From assembly GCF_958979055.1 (NCBI RefSeq), contig NC_084889.1:2480001-2544000 (forward strand): 64,000 nucleotides of DNA. Reading direction: 5' to 3'. The notes beneath the pieces are model-generated. The model saw nothing but the letters and a program-made list of their open reading frames with translations, did not search any database and was not told where the DNA came from. The translations under genes and the position numbers were made by a program. Numbering within the stretch: position 1 is the first letter of the stretch; each line of letters opens with the position of its first letter. Shown piece after piece: positions 26,480 through 35,291 of this stretch. This stretch comes from Alnus glutinosa. Its lineage: Eukaryota > Streptophyta > Magnoliopsida > Fagales > Betulaceae.

Positions 26480-27636
26480 ATGGTAGTAAAAAAAGAAATG
26501 GAGCATACCATATGATCAGTGGCACCCGTGTCTATAATCCATAGTTGATTGACAAGTTTAGAAGCAACTTGAAAAGATGAAATGGAAGAAAAAAACAGAA
26601 TGGTGGTATCTATCATTCAAAGAAGCAAATGGATTGAAAGAGGTACCTGACATGTTGGCAACAAGGCAATTTTGAGGAGCTCCAACCTGATTCACTGAGG
26701 AAATCACTTCAGAATTATTGGACTTCATCATAGCAAACAAATATTGAATTTGCTCTTGGATGATAGGCAAGGCAGCAGAGGGGGAATCCATATTCATATT
26801 CATCTCTAAAGCTTGATTGGCAGAATGTTGTTCTGCAGTCAGTTTTCCCTTGGAAAACTTGAAGCCAGGAGGGAAATCGTGCAACCGATAGCACTTCTCC
26901 ATGAAATGACCATAAACACCACAGTGAGTGCAGATAGGACGATCCTTGCGAAAGGCATTAGGTTTACCATATCGAGGATTAGAAAAATTTGCAGCAACAG
27001 GTCTAGCAAATGAAGGTGAAGAAGAGGATGGACCTTTAGTCGACAAAGCATATGTATTGTTATGCATCATGCTAAGAGAACCAGATATATCCTTTTGTCG
27101 TTCATGTTGAACAAATGAAGAGAAAACCTTGTTAATGGGTGGAAGATGATCCATTAACAAGATTTGTCATTTGACATGAGAAAATGACTCATGCAATCCT
27201 ATAAGGAATTGAAGAACATACTCCTGGTGATGATATTCAGTGAGTGTCTTCAACACACCACATGAGCATTTTCCGCAAAGACAAACAGGTAAAGGGCGAT
27301 AAATGAGCAACTCATCCCATAACCCTTTGAGAGCAGTGAAATAACTGCTTACCGATTGATCTTCTTGAGACATGGTAGAAATTGCTTCTGAATTTGGAAG
27401 ATTCAAGGTCCATTTTGCTGAGAAAATTTATCACGAAGATCATTCCACATCGTTTCTGCTGAATCAACAGAAATAACACTTACTGCAATTTCTTTGGAAA
27501 CAGAATTGATGATCCACGACAACACCATGTTGTTGCAACGAGTCCATACAAAGAGGTCTGGATCAGAAGAATGAAGTTTCGGCAAAGTTCCATTGATGAA
27601 TTGAAGCTTGTTCTTGGCAGTCAAAGCCATGAACAT
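26480..27636 (-). pseudogene. Copia gag and protease region (broken)
   Basis: From 27636 the frame encodes the gag head (FINGTLPKL, MWNDLRDKFSQQNGP). It stops at a TGA near 27401 where Arg (CGA) is usual, shifts frame, continues through SSYFTALKGLWDEL, and meets another TGA in place of CGA near 27165. It then reaches the zinc knuckle CTHCGVYGHFMEKC at about 26940-26900. A protease active-site motif DTGATDHM reads out of frame at about 26540-26510. Two of the breaks are CGA-to-TGA, as expected from deamination of methylated CpG. Gag forms the particle and the protease matures it. Confidence 0.88.
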
Positions 27637-27865
27637 TGATCAGCTCCAAGTATAGTAATTGTCGCCGGTGAGCAATTGAGTGACTAAAATTGAGCCAGGG
27701 CTGTCGCCATGATGAAGATACAGTGGATTGGAATCCATTGTAAAAAGAGTTGAATTGACATAATTAGATTCCATGAATCAATATGAAATCAGATTATGAA
27801 AAGATGAGACAGATGGATGAAATCAGAGATTTGGAAAATGGAAGAGAAAGTTAGGGTTTATGTTT

Positions 27866-27877
27866 GCTCTGATACCA
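27866..27877 (-). other. Copia primer-binding site
   Basis: The minus strand reads tggtatcagagc directly after the 5' LTR. This is the standard plant Copia primer-binding site complementary to the 3' end of initiator tRNA-Met. Confidence 0.92.
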
Positions 27878-28133
27878 TATAAGAAAAGAGAGCAGAGAAT
27901 ATTTGGGATTGAAACTTTGTTCAATTGCATTAAAAAATATAAAGTGTTTTACAAACTGTATATATACATTCTGCAGTAACAGAACAAACTTGCAAAGAAA
28001 GCCAGCTATCACTAACTAGCTAAGGTAAACTAACTAGCTAAGTTAATTAACCAGCTAAGAAAAACAGATCATGTGTTCTGTTATTTACATATTTAACACG
28101 TGTATCTACATTTAACACACGTGTATCTCAATA
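27878..28133 (-). repeat. Copia 5' LTR
   Basis: 256 bp, the partner of 23086-23323. It carries a partial duplication of the acacgtgtatct word near 28105-28130 that is absent from the 3' copy. Confidence 0.92.
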
Positions 28134-28138
28134 CTTAA

Positions 28139-28906
28139 AATACATTACATTAGCCAGTATGATAAATGGTGTGAAGATCAAGACGTAGTAGTGCTTTTTA
28201 ACATGGTATCAATTAAAGTAGCTAGTAATGTCTTGAGTAAAATGTTTGGCACACGTAAGGGCATCAAGTGTTAAAATAATATCAATTAATTAAACGAGTA
28301 AAAATGTGAGGCTGCAAAGAAAACCCACGAAAAATAAGGGTCTCCTAAGTTTGACCTTAACTTTGTCATGTCAATGAGTAAAAACATGTATTAATTAATT
28401 ATCATTACATTAATTTCTGCACCCTCTTGTAATTAGCTTGGGGATGCCTTTAATTAATTAGCAGCTAGCTGCTAGGATTTTAGGCATATAATGCTCATTT
28501 AATTCTCTTTGATGTTTAATTATGTTGTGGCAATGAATTTGATCCGTCCTTTAGCCAAGAAAAAAAGAATGAGGGGTTGTTGGGCAATTTACCAGTTGTA
28601 GCCATTCATTTGGAGCTTTATACAGAGATGATAGTTTCAGGCAACCTAGCATTCTATTATATATATATATATAGTTGAAAGCATTAAAGAAGTTGTAAGC
28701 ACATATAACAACAAATTAATTGACTGCCCATTAATTATGTCAGTGCATGTACGTAGTCTGTAGTAGTCATGCTTCATGCCTCTCTCTTTATAGTTCATGA
28801 AGCATAAATCTGGCCGGGGGAGGGTTCAGTAGATCGATGAATATATATATTATATAGCGCGCATCATCCCAACCACCATCCTCCTTTTTCTTTTTCTTTT
28901 ATAATC

Positions 28907-28937
<31 letters not shown>

Positions 28938-29880
28938 AGCATTAAAGCATCCAATGTATCCTAAAGTTCCATGACTTTAGCAAATCTTTTTTTCTGTTCT
29001 AGATCCGTAATTACTAGTGTTTGTACAATTTGATTGGCCGATTTTAAGGGTGCGCACTGCGGGGAGCAGGTATACCAATTACCAAGTACTCAAGTAGCTA
29101 GTTAAGAGTAGTCACAAAATTTTAGCTGAAAGCATGAAAAGAATTTGCATGACCTTATCTAAACTTCAAAATTCAAAGAACAAATTAAGTTTTCCTCCTG
29201 ATATATGACTCAGTTTATTAATTAAAGTAATATGTATCTAAAATGCATGCTCGGTTAAAACATGCTGTGAGAACTATGGATACAGATCTCAACAATTTTG
29301 TCAAATGTGAGAGGGCCTCTATGAGGCTCATTTGTCTGAATAGGTCTCAGATAGCCTGTCTCATTAAAGCCTTTTTAGCAATCTGGGCAGTAAATTGCTG
29401 GAGATCTAAATGCGAGACTTAATAATTAGTTAAATAGACTGAATTGAAAGAATTTCATCCACCCTAATTTGGAGGAAAATTCTATCTAATTAATTTGAAA
29501 TTTGATTTGGGCACACAATTTCATTAAGCACTACCAGTAACATATATATTTCGTAGCTGCAATAATAATATTCAGTTATCGATCCCTCAATCCTCCCCAA
29601 GGTCATTTGCATGGCCAATCACCTTGAGTACAAATGTTAATCCTAATATAGTGATTAACACACCAGCAGGAAGCTAGAATATCCTTAATTATTTCTTTTA
29701 TTTTTCTACGCATATCCTTAATTATTTGATGTCTGAATCAAAACATGCATGCACCCTAAGAACACTAGCAGCAGATTCCCAACCATTTTTCCAATTTTAG
29801 AAAAAATTTAGGGAACCAAACCACTTTTTTTTTTCCCTATACAAAAACACCCCACAATGACTTCCCTTTATCTTTCCCTA
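28139..29880. other. AT-rich intergenic DNA, no gene seen
   Basis: No coding exon or transposon structure is recognised. The stretch contains TA runs (about 28660-28672 and 28908-28934) and short low-complexity tracts. Confidence 0.6.
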
Positions 29881-29884
29881 TATA

Positions 29885-30190
29885 TTAAAATAATATTTCT
29901 TTCATCTTTTACTTTTTTTTTTTTTTAATTTCATTGCAGACTTTTCTCCTCTTCTTCTTCTTCTTCTTTCTTTTTCTCTCTGAGACTTTTTTTTTTCTCT
30001 CTCTTCCTGTTCTCTCTCATATTTTTTTTTCAGTCTTCTTCTCCCTCTTGCTGTCTCTCTTCTTTTTTTCTTTATTTTTTTTTTCGTCTTCTTCTCCCTC
30101 TCGTCTGTCTCTCTTCTTTCTTTCTTTCTTTTTTTTTTTTTTTTTCGTCTTTCTCTCCCTCTCTCTCTCTCATCTCCATCTTCTTCCTAT
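29885..30190. repeat. Long pyrimidine-rich (CT/TTC/T) tract
   Basis: Nearly every base of 29930-30190 is C or T in the plus strand, with TTC, CT and T runs. The long Phe/Ser/Leu open frame it produces is a composition artefact. The tract abuts the MITE at 30214. Confidence 0.9.
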
Positions 30191-30213
30191 TTTTTCTATC
30201 TATTTTTTTTCTT

Positions 30214-30650
30214 GGGATAATTACCTTTTCCCCCCATGAACTACCAAAAAATGCGCGATGCCCCTATGAATTACCAACTCAACCAAAATAGAGCATTCAA
30301 CTACCAAAGACAACCATTTTTCCCCCTTCCGTCAGTTAGAGAGGTTAAAAGAAACAGTCAATAAGTCATGTGCCATTTTACATGGGGGCATGTTGGAAGA
30401 TCGTGGTAGTTCATGGGGGGGAAAGAGGAAGATAGTAGTAATTCATGGGGGGAAAGAGGAAAAAAAATGAGGGTAAAATGGCGTGTGGCTGTCACGTGAC
30501 CCGTTGACCGTTTGTTTTAACCCCTTTGACTGACGGAAGGGGGAAAAAGGGTTGTCTTTGGTAGTTGAATGCTCTATTTTGGCCGAGTTAGTAGTTCATG
30601 GAGGCATCGCGCATTTTTTGGTAGTTCATGGGGGGAAAAGGTAATTACCC
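30214..30650. mobile_element. 437-bp MITE with about 120-bp terminal inverted repeats (MULE-like)
   Basis: The left end gggataattaccttttccccc and the reverse complement of the right end, gggtaattaccttttccccc, match. The arms stay complementary through ccaaaaaatgcgcgatgcc, gagcattcaactaccaaagacaacc and cttccgtcag, about 120 bp each. The 10 bp outside (tttttttctt on the left, attttttctt on the right) match 9 of 10, which fits a Mutator-type duplication, but both lie in T-rich DNA so the duplication is uncertain. No coding capacity. Confidence 0.75.
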
Positions 30651-31476
30651 ATTTTTTCTTTCTTCCATTAACTCTTCTCTATCTCTCTCTCTCTCTCTCT
30701 CCATCTTCTTTCTCTCTCTTGTCTACATCTTCTTTGAGGTTGAGGAATGAGGACGACTGAATGAGATAGGAGAGAGAGAGAGAGAGCTGTTTTTTGAAGT
30801 TGAAGAATGACAATGCGTAGAGGAGAGAGGAGAGAGAAACGTTTTTTTTTTATTAAAATAATCTGTTGAGAAGCTACAATGCTTCCCAAGGATCTTCATC
30901 TAAAATGAGGAAGCTGTTGTGGCTCGTATTTTGTACATTTTTTTTCAAATTTTTCCTATTTTAGGGAATAGAACTATTTATAGGGCATCTGCTACTAGTG
31001 CTCTAATTAGGCTTCCTCGATAATTATGGCATTTTTTCTCTTCTTTTTTTAATGTAATTTCAAGAAATCGGAGTCAAGAGTCACCCTTTGGGCCACACAA
31101 AGTGAAGCATCTTTCCACCAATTTAACATTTGTTTCTTCGTGATGATGTAAGCTAAAGATCTACGGATCCAATGATTCATTTTTATTTTTATTTTTTTTA
31201 AAAAAAAATGAAAAAAGAACATGAGCATACAAATTAAATGGCATTTATCTTATTTCTTACGAAAGGGACTTCAAATTAAGAGGTCGGTTGCTAAAATTTA
31301 AAGTTTGGAAGAAGGATTATAAATAGGCGATAGTACTGTAGAGCATGGTTATTTTAGCTACTTAAAATATAAATTTTTCTATTAACTTTAACTAGTAGTT
31401 TTTTTAATACAAACTCTAACAGGTTATTTATCTCTCTCTATTTTCTTTAAATATTATTTTTCAATGTATTTTTTAT

Positions 31477-31480
<4 letters not shown>

Positions 31481-31508
<28 letters not shown>
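31481..31508. repeat. (GA)n microsatellite
   Basis: A run of about 14 GA units in AT-rich intergenic DNA between the MITE and the Gypsy element. Confidence 0.9.
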
Positions 31509-31515
<7 letters not shown>

Positions 31516-31661
31516 GATAGAAACTAATATTAAAAAAAGATTAAAAGGTGTTACACTGTATCAAAATGGATGAAAATACTATATTTTAAAATATCTGCTG
31601 AAAAAGTAAATTAGTTTATAATAACTAAATGCAGTTATTATGAAGCATATAAAGAGTCTGT

Positions 31662-31822
31662 TAGAGATAGTTTAAGGGTTATTGATTTGAGGGTACAATT
31701 ATTTGTGTTTGGGTACGTTGGAATTTATATGCCGTATGTTAGCTAGAGATAGTTTAAGGGTTATTGATTTGAGGGTACAATTATTTGTATTTGGGTTGGA
31801 ATTTATATGCCGTACGTCTAAT
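31662..31822. repeat. Tandem duplication, 82-bp unit, left of the Gypsy element
   Basis: Two copies starting tagagatagtttaagggtta begin at 31662 and 31744 and run through gaatttatatgccgta. They differ by a short deletion and a few substitutions. The second copy ends about 145 bp before the Gypsy 5' LTR. Confidence 0.85.
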
Positions 31823-31967
31823 TAATTAGTTAGGTCGTTGGACCACTTTGTGACCTCTCACTTTACCTCGAGTCAATCTTGGTAAATCTGTTTCTGGAGA
31901 ATTTCAACAAATCAAAATCCTCCTATATCTCAGATTATCATACAAACTTAATTCATATATTTATGTC

Positions 31968-32912
31968 TGTTAGGGATAAAATTAACCCTAGAGACACGTG
32001 GATTCAGAAACATCTCGGATCTATGCCTCGGACATTTATTTCGGCCAGCAAAGAAAAGATTGCCTAGGTATAAATATATCTCGGAGGTATAACGACGTCT
32101 CGGTGCAAATACATCTCGGAGGCATAACGACATCTCGGTCTTAAAACTCCAGGTTACGGTATGTGGAACATCCCGAGATCTCCTAGTCTGAATGGAGCGA
32201 GCATATCTCGGATATTTGTGTCTCGGAGTAATAACGCCTCGGTATGATATCGAGTCGGTGTGATATCTCCTCGGGGTGATATCTATTGGATGTGTCAACA
32301 TCTCGGAGTATAAACATCTCGGACTTACACAACCCCGTTGTGGTACGGATATATCCCGAGATCTCCAGGTCGGAGCGAACACATCTCGGATATCATTGCC
32401 TCGGAGGTTGGCTGAAATATGCTACAGTCTTCTAAAAGGTGCCATGCGCCACACTCGTCTGAGAGTGCGATAAGGATAGAATCCCAGAAGATCAGGGATA
32501 AACTACAGATCCATAATTTATGGGATAAAATGGTTATTGACATGGAATCAAGTGTAAAGAAGTACAAACGCGATCAACTACGGACTTCGCACTCCTACTC
32601 GAATTCCCTGAAGATATAGTTAAAGTTCAACCAGGCTAGGACTCAAACTCCTAATCCAACTAGGTGTCAAGAAGGTCCAGCCTATAAATAAAGACCGTCA
32701 CACCAGGTATAAAAATACGAATTCTCTAAGCTCTTGAGATTAAGATTCAGATTACTCTGCAGAAAACTGATTTAGACTAACTTAGGCATCGGAGTGGGCG
32801 TGGTCGGCACCCCCGACGAGTTGTTTGTTCTTTTTGCAGGATTGAGGTATTCGGTAGAAATCAGCAGCGAATCTTTAGGCGACACGTCACCATACCGGAA
32901 ACTGTACCAACA
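31968..32912 (+). repeat. Gypsy 5' LTR
   Basis: It begins TGTTAGGG and ends ACCAACA, giving TGTT...AACA termini, and is followed at once by the primer-binding site. Its first half (32011-32408) carries at least 14 copies of the word CTCGG, mostly within atctcgga or gcctcgg. A TATA box lies at about 32682-32690. No second copy exists in the window for comparison. Confidence 0.85.
32682..32690 (+). promoter_or_regulatory. Probable LTR promoter TATA box
   Basis: The sequence ctataaata sits in the LTR about 230 bp before its end, a suitable position for the U3/R promoter of a plant Gypsy element. Confidence 0.6.
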
Positions 32913-32913
32913 G

Positions 32914-32934
32914 TTTGGCGCCGTCTGTGGGAAC
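32914..32934 (+). other. Gypsy primer-binding site
   Basis: tttggcgccgtctgtgggaa starts one base after the LTR end. The tggcgccgtctgtggg word is the primer-binding sequence I know from Tat-type Gypsy elements. The tRNA species is not assigned here. Confidence 0.75.
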
Positions 32935-32966
32935 GATCAATTGTTCTTACGAAAAACAAATCCGCG

Positions 32967-35291
32967 ATGGTGACGACGAGACGTTCCAAGTCGATCCAAA
33001 ATGAAGTACCGCCTACCAGCCGAGACGATGCTCGTGGAGAAGCAAAATCTGCAGGACCAGAGGCCTGGATAACCCAACTGAGTCAGCAGTTGGCCCAGGC
33101 GCAAAAGAATGTGGAGGATTTGCTGGCTCAGAATGCTGTGCTCCTAGCCGCACGAACTCCGCCGCCGTTCAATCATGATGCAGCCGATGGGACAAACCTT
33201 GGGGGAAACCCTGAAGGGTCAGGAGAGAGAGACGGGCGGAACGAGAATCATGAAGAGAAAGACGGGCGGAACGAGAATCATGAAGAGAGAGACGGGCGGA
33301 ACGAGAATCATGAAGAGAGAGACGGGCGGAACGAGAATCATGAAAAGAGAGACGGGCGGAACAAAAACCATGGAGAGCCCATCAATCCGGTTCCACCCAC
33401 GGAGGCAGAGAGGAGGTTGCAGAAGATGGTCCAGGATCTAGGCGCAAAATATGATGTGCTGTCAAAGACGATTGACCAAAAGCGTGATGGGAAGGAGTCC
33501 CTTGTTGACAACCTCTTCCAGCACAAGGAGTCCATATTCACCGAAGAAGTGTCCAACTGCGACTTACCTGGAAGATTCAAGGTACTTGACATTCCTGTCT
33601 TCTCAGGCAGTGAAGATCCAGTGGAGCACTTGGACAATTTCCGGTCCCATGTCTCCCTGCACAAGACACCAGATGCTGTGGCATGCCGAGCTTTTCCTCT
33701 CACCTTGTCAGGAAAGGCCCGAGACTGGCTCAGGAGTCTCACACCAAGGTCGATTGATTGCTTCGACACCCTTGGAAGAAAGTTCCTGGCCCAGTTCGTA
33801 TCTGGGAGAGCTAGAAGAAAACCCCGAGGATACTTGCTCTCTGTACAGCAGGGACCGAATGAGTCTCTAAAAGACTATCTGTGGAGGTTCAACCAGGAGA
33901 AGCTGGACACAAAGAGTGCACCAGACGACTTCATTTACTGTGCGATTTTTCAAGGCTTGAAAAAAGATGGACCTCTGATGGCAGAATTGGCGTTGAAACC
34001 GCCGAAAAATCTTCAAACCTTTATGGTGAAGATCGACAGGTACATCAACCAGGAAGAAACGCTCCGAGCCCTCCTCAATAATTCCCAGCAACAACAACAG
34101 CCGTCCACCGAGAAGCCTAAGAAAAAGAAGAATCCTGAGCCCATACAGGATGCTGGTACCGCAGAGTATAAGAAGGCAAAGAAAAATTTTAGAGATTACA
34201 AGTGGACACCGTTGAACACCTCCATCACCGAGGTGCTCATGGAACTCAAGAAAGATCCGAATTACCAGAGACCGAGACCCATTCAAGGAAATCCCACTCC
34301 GCACTTGGCTCACAAGTACTGTGCCTTCCACGATTCACGCGGTCATCTGACCGAGCAGTGTGTCTCGTTGAGGCAGTTGATCGAGAAATTCATTGAGAAT
34401 GGGAAGCTAGTCCGATTCCTCGTCAATGAGAGGAATCAACAGGAGCGAGATCACTATCCGAGGCCTAGGAGGGAAGAGGATCGGGATAATAGAAGAAACT
34501 ATCAACCGAGACAAGATGAAAGAAGAGAAAGAAGCCGAGAGCCAGCACCTCGGCCTCGGAGGGATGAAAGAAGAGGGAGAAGTAGAAGCAGGCCTCGGGG
34601 GGCGCAGCAAGGCAATCTCCCTATCATTCACACCATCTCGGGAGGATTCGGAGGAGGAGGTGAGTCCAACTCGGCTCGGAAAGCGTATGCCAGGCAGCTG
34701 GATGATTTCGAAGTTTACTCGGTCCAGAAGCCCCCAAAGTCTCGGAAATATGACCCTTTGGTTATAGGGTTTTCTGATGATGATTATGCTGGAGTCTCGC
34801 TTCCGCACACAGACGCCCTTGTGGTCACCTTGACCATAGCAAATTATCAGACCCGGCGGATCCTCATTGACACAGGGAGCTCGGCTGATATTCTTTTTAA
34901 ATCAGCTTTCGATCATATGGGTGTTCCATCAGAAAAGCTGGTTCCAGTCTCGTGCCAGCTACAGGGTTTTGCTGGAGAGAAGGTGTTGCCTCTCGGTTCT
35001 ATCGATTTACCTGTGACAGCCGGGACTTATCCAAGGCAGAAAGTCATTATGGTGAAGTTCTTAATAGTTGATAAGGTCTCGGCCTACAATGCCATTATAG
35101 GACGTACGGCTCTTAACGACTTCAAAGCGGTGACTTCAACACCACATCTCAGCATGAAGTTTCCAACAGAAGAAAGAGTTGGAGAGGTAAAAGGAGACCA
35201 GAAGGAGGCTAGGAGATGCTACAATCTGTCCTTGAAAGATACCCCGAGGCAGCACGGTCGGGGAGAAAAAACTAAGGAGGATGGAAAATAG
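32967..35291 (+). CDS. Gypsy gag-protease polyprotein (774 aa)
   Basis: The ORF begins 54 bp after the LTR. Residues about 88-140 contain five copies of a 10-aa repeat (RDGRNENHEE-like, 30 bp in DNA). A retrotransposon gag domain follows (about 205-310; PVEHLDNFRSH, GKARDWLRSL, ESLKDYLWRFNQEKL). A zinc-knuckle-like CAFHDSRGHLTEQC lies at about 452-465, then an Arg-rich nucleic-acid-binding stretch (about 488-548). A pepsin-type protease carries ILIDTGSSADILF at about 633-645. Family role: capsid, packaging and processing. The ORF ends at TAG 35289-35291, in the same frame as the following pol. The context TAG CAA TCA resembles a leaky stop. Lacking its 3' LTR the element is not autonomous, but this ORF is intact. 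Confidence 0.92.
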   Translation: MVTTRRSKSIQNEVPPTSRDDARGEAKSAGPEAWITQLSQQLAQAQKNVEDLLAQNAVLLAARTPPPFNHDAADGTNLGGNPEGSGERDGRNENHEEKDGRNENHEERDGRNENHEERDGRNENHEKRDGRNKNHGEPINPVPPTEAERRLQKMVQDLGAKYDVLSKTIDQKRDGKESLVDNLFQHKESIFTEEVSNCDLPGRFKVLDIPVFSGSEDPVEHLDNFRSHVSLHKTPDAVACRAFPLTLSGKARDWLRSLTPRSIDCFDTLGRKFLAQFVSGRARRKPRGYLLSVQQGPNESLKDYLWRFNQEKLDTKSAPDDFIYCAIFQGLKKDGPLMAELALKPPKNLQTFMVKIDRYINQEETLRALLNNSQQQQQPSTEKPKKKKNPEPIQDAGTAEYKKAKKNFRDYKWTPLNTSITEVLMELKKDPNYQRPRPIQGNPTPHLAHKYCAFHDSRGHLTEQCVSLRQLIEKFIENGKLVRFLVNERNQQERDHYPRPRREEDRDNRRNYQPRQDERRERSREPAPRPRRDERRGRSRSRPRGAQQGNLPIIHTISGGFGGGGESNSARKAYARQLDDFEVYSVQKPPKSRKYDPLVIGFSDDDYAGVSLPHTDALVVTLTIANYQTRRILIDTGSSADILFKSAFDHMGVPSEKLVPVSCQLQGFAGEKVLPLGSIDLPVTAGTYPRQKVIMVKFLIVDKVSAYNAIIGRTALNDFKAVTSTPHLSMKFPTEERVGEVKGDQKEARRCYNLSLKDTPRQHGRGEKTKEDGK

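Larger units (their letters stand above)
23086..28133 (-). mobile_element. Complete but degenerate Ty1/Copia LTR retrotransposon
   Basis: The element is 5048 bp. LTRs lie at 27878-28133 (5') and 23086-23323 (3'), flanked by the 5-bp duplication cttaa (23081-23085 and 28134-28138). A primer-binding site matching initiator tRNA-Met adjoins the 5' LTR and a polypurine tract adjoins the 3' LTR. Internal order on minus is gag, protease, integrase, RT and RNase H, the standard Copia order. The reading frame is broken by several stops and frameshifts. The LTRs begin TATTGAGA and end TCTTATA or TCTGATA, that is TA...TA rather than TG...CA. LTR differences, including an 18-20-bp length change, suggest the insertion is not recent. 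Confidence 0.93.

Noticed and set aside
29934..30239. 101-residue Phe/Ser/Leu-rich open frame
   Set aside because: It is produced by a pyrimidine-rich tract and has no homology or gene structure.
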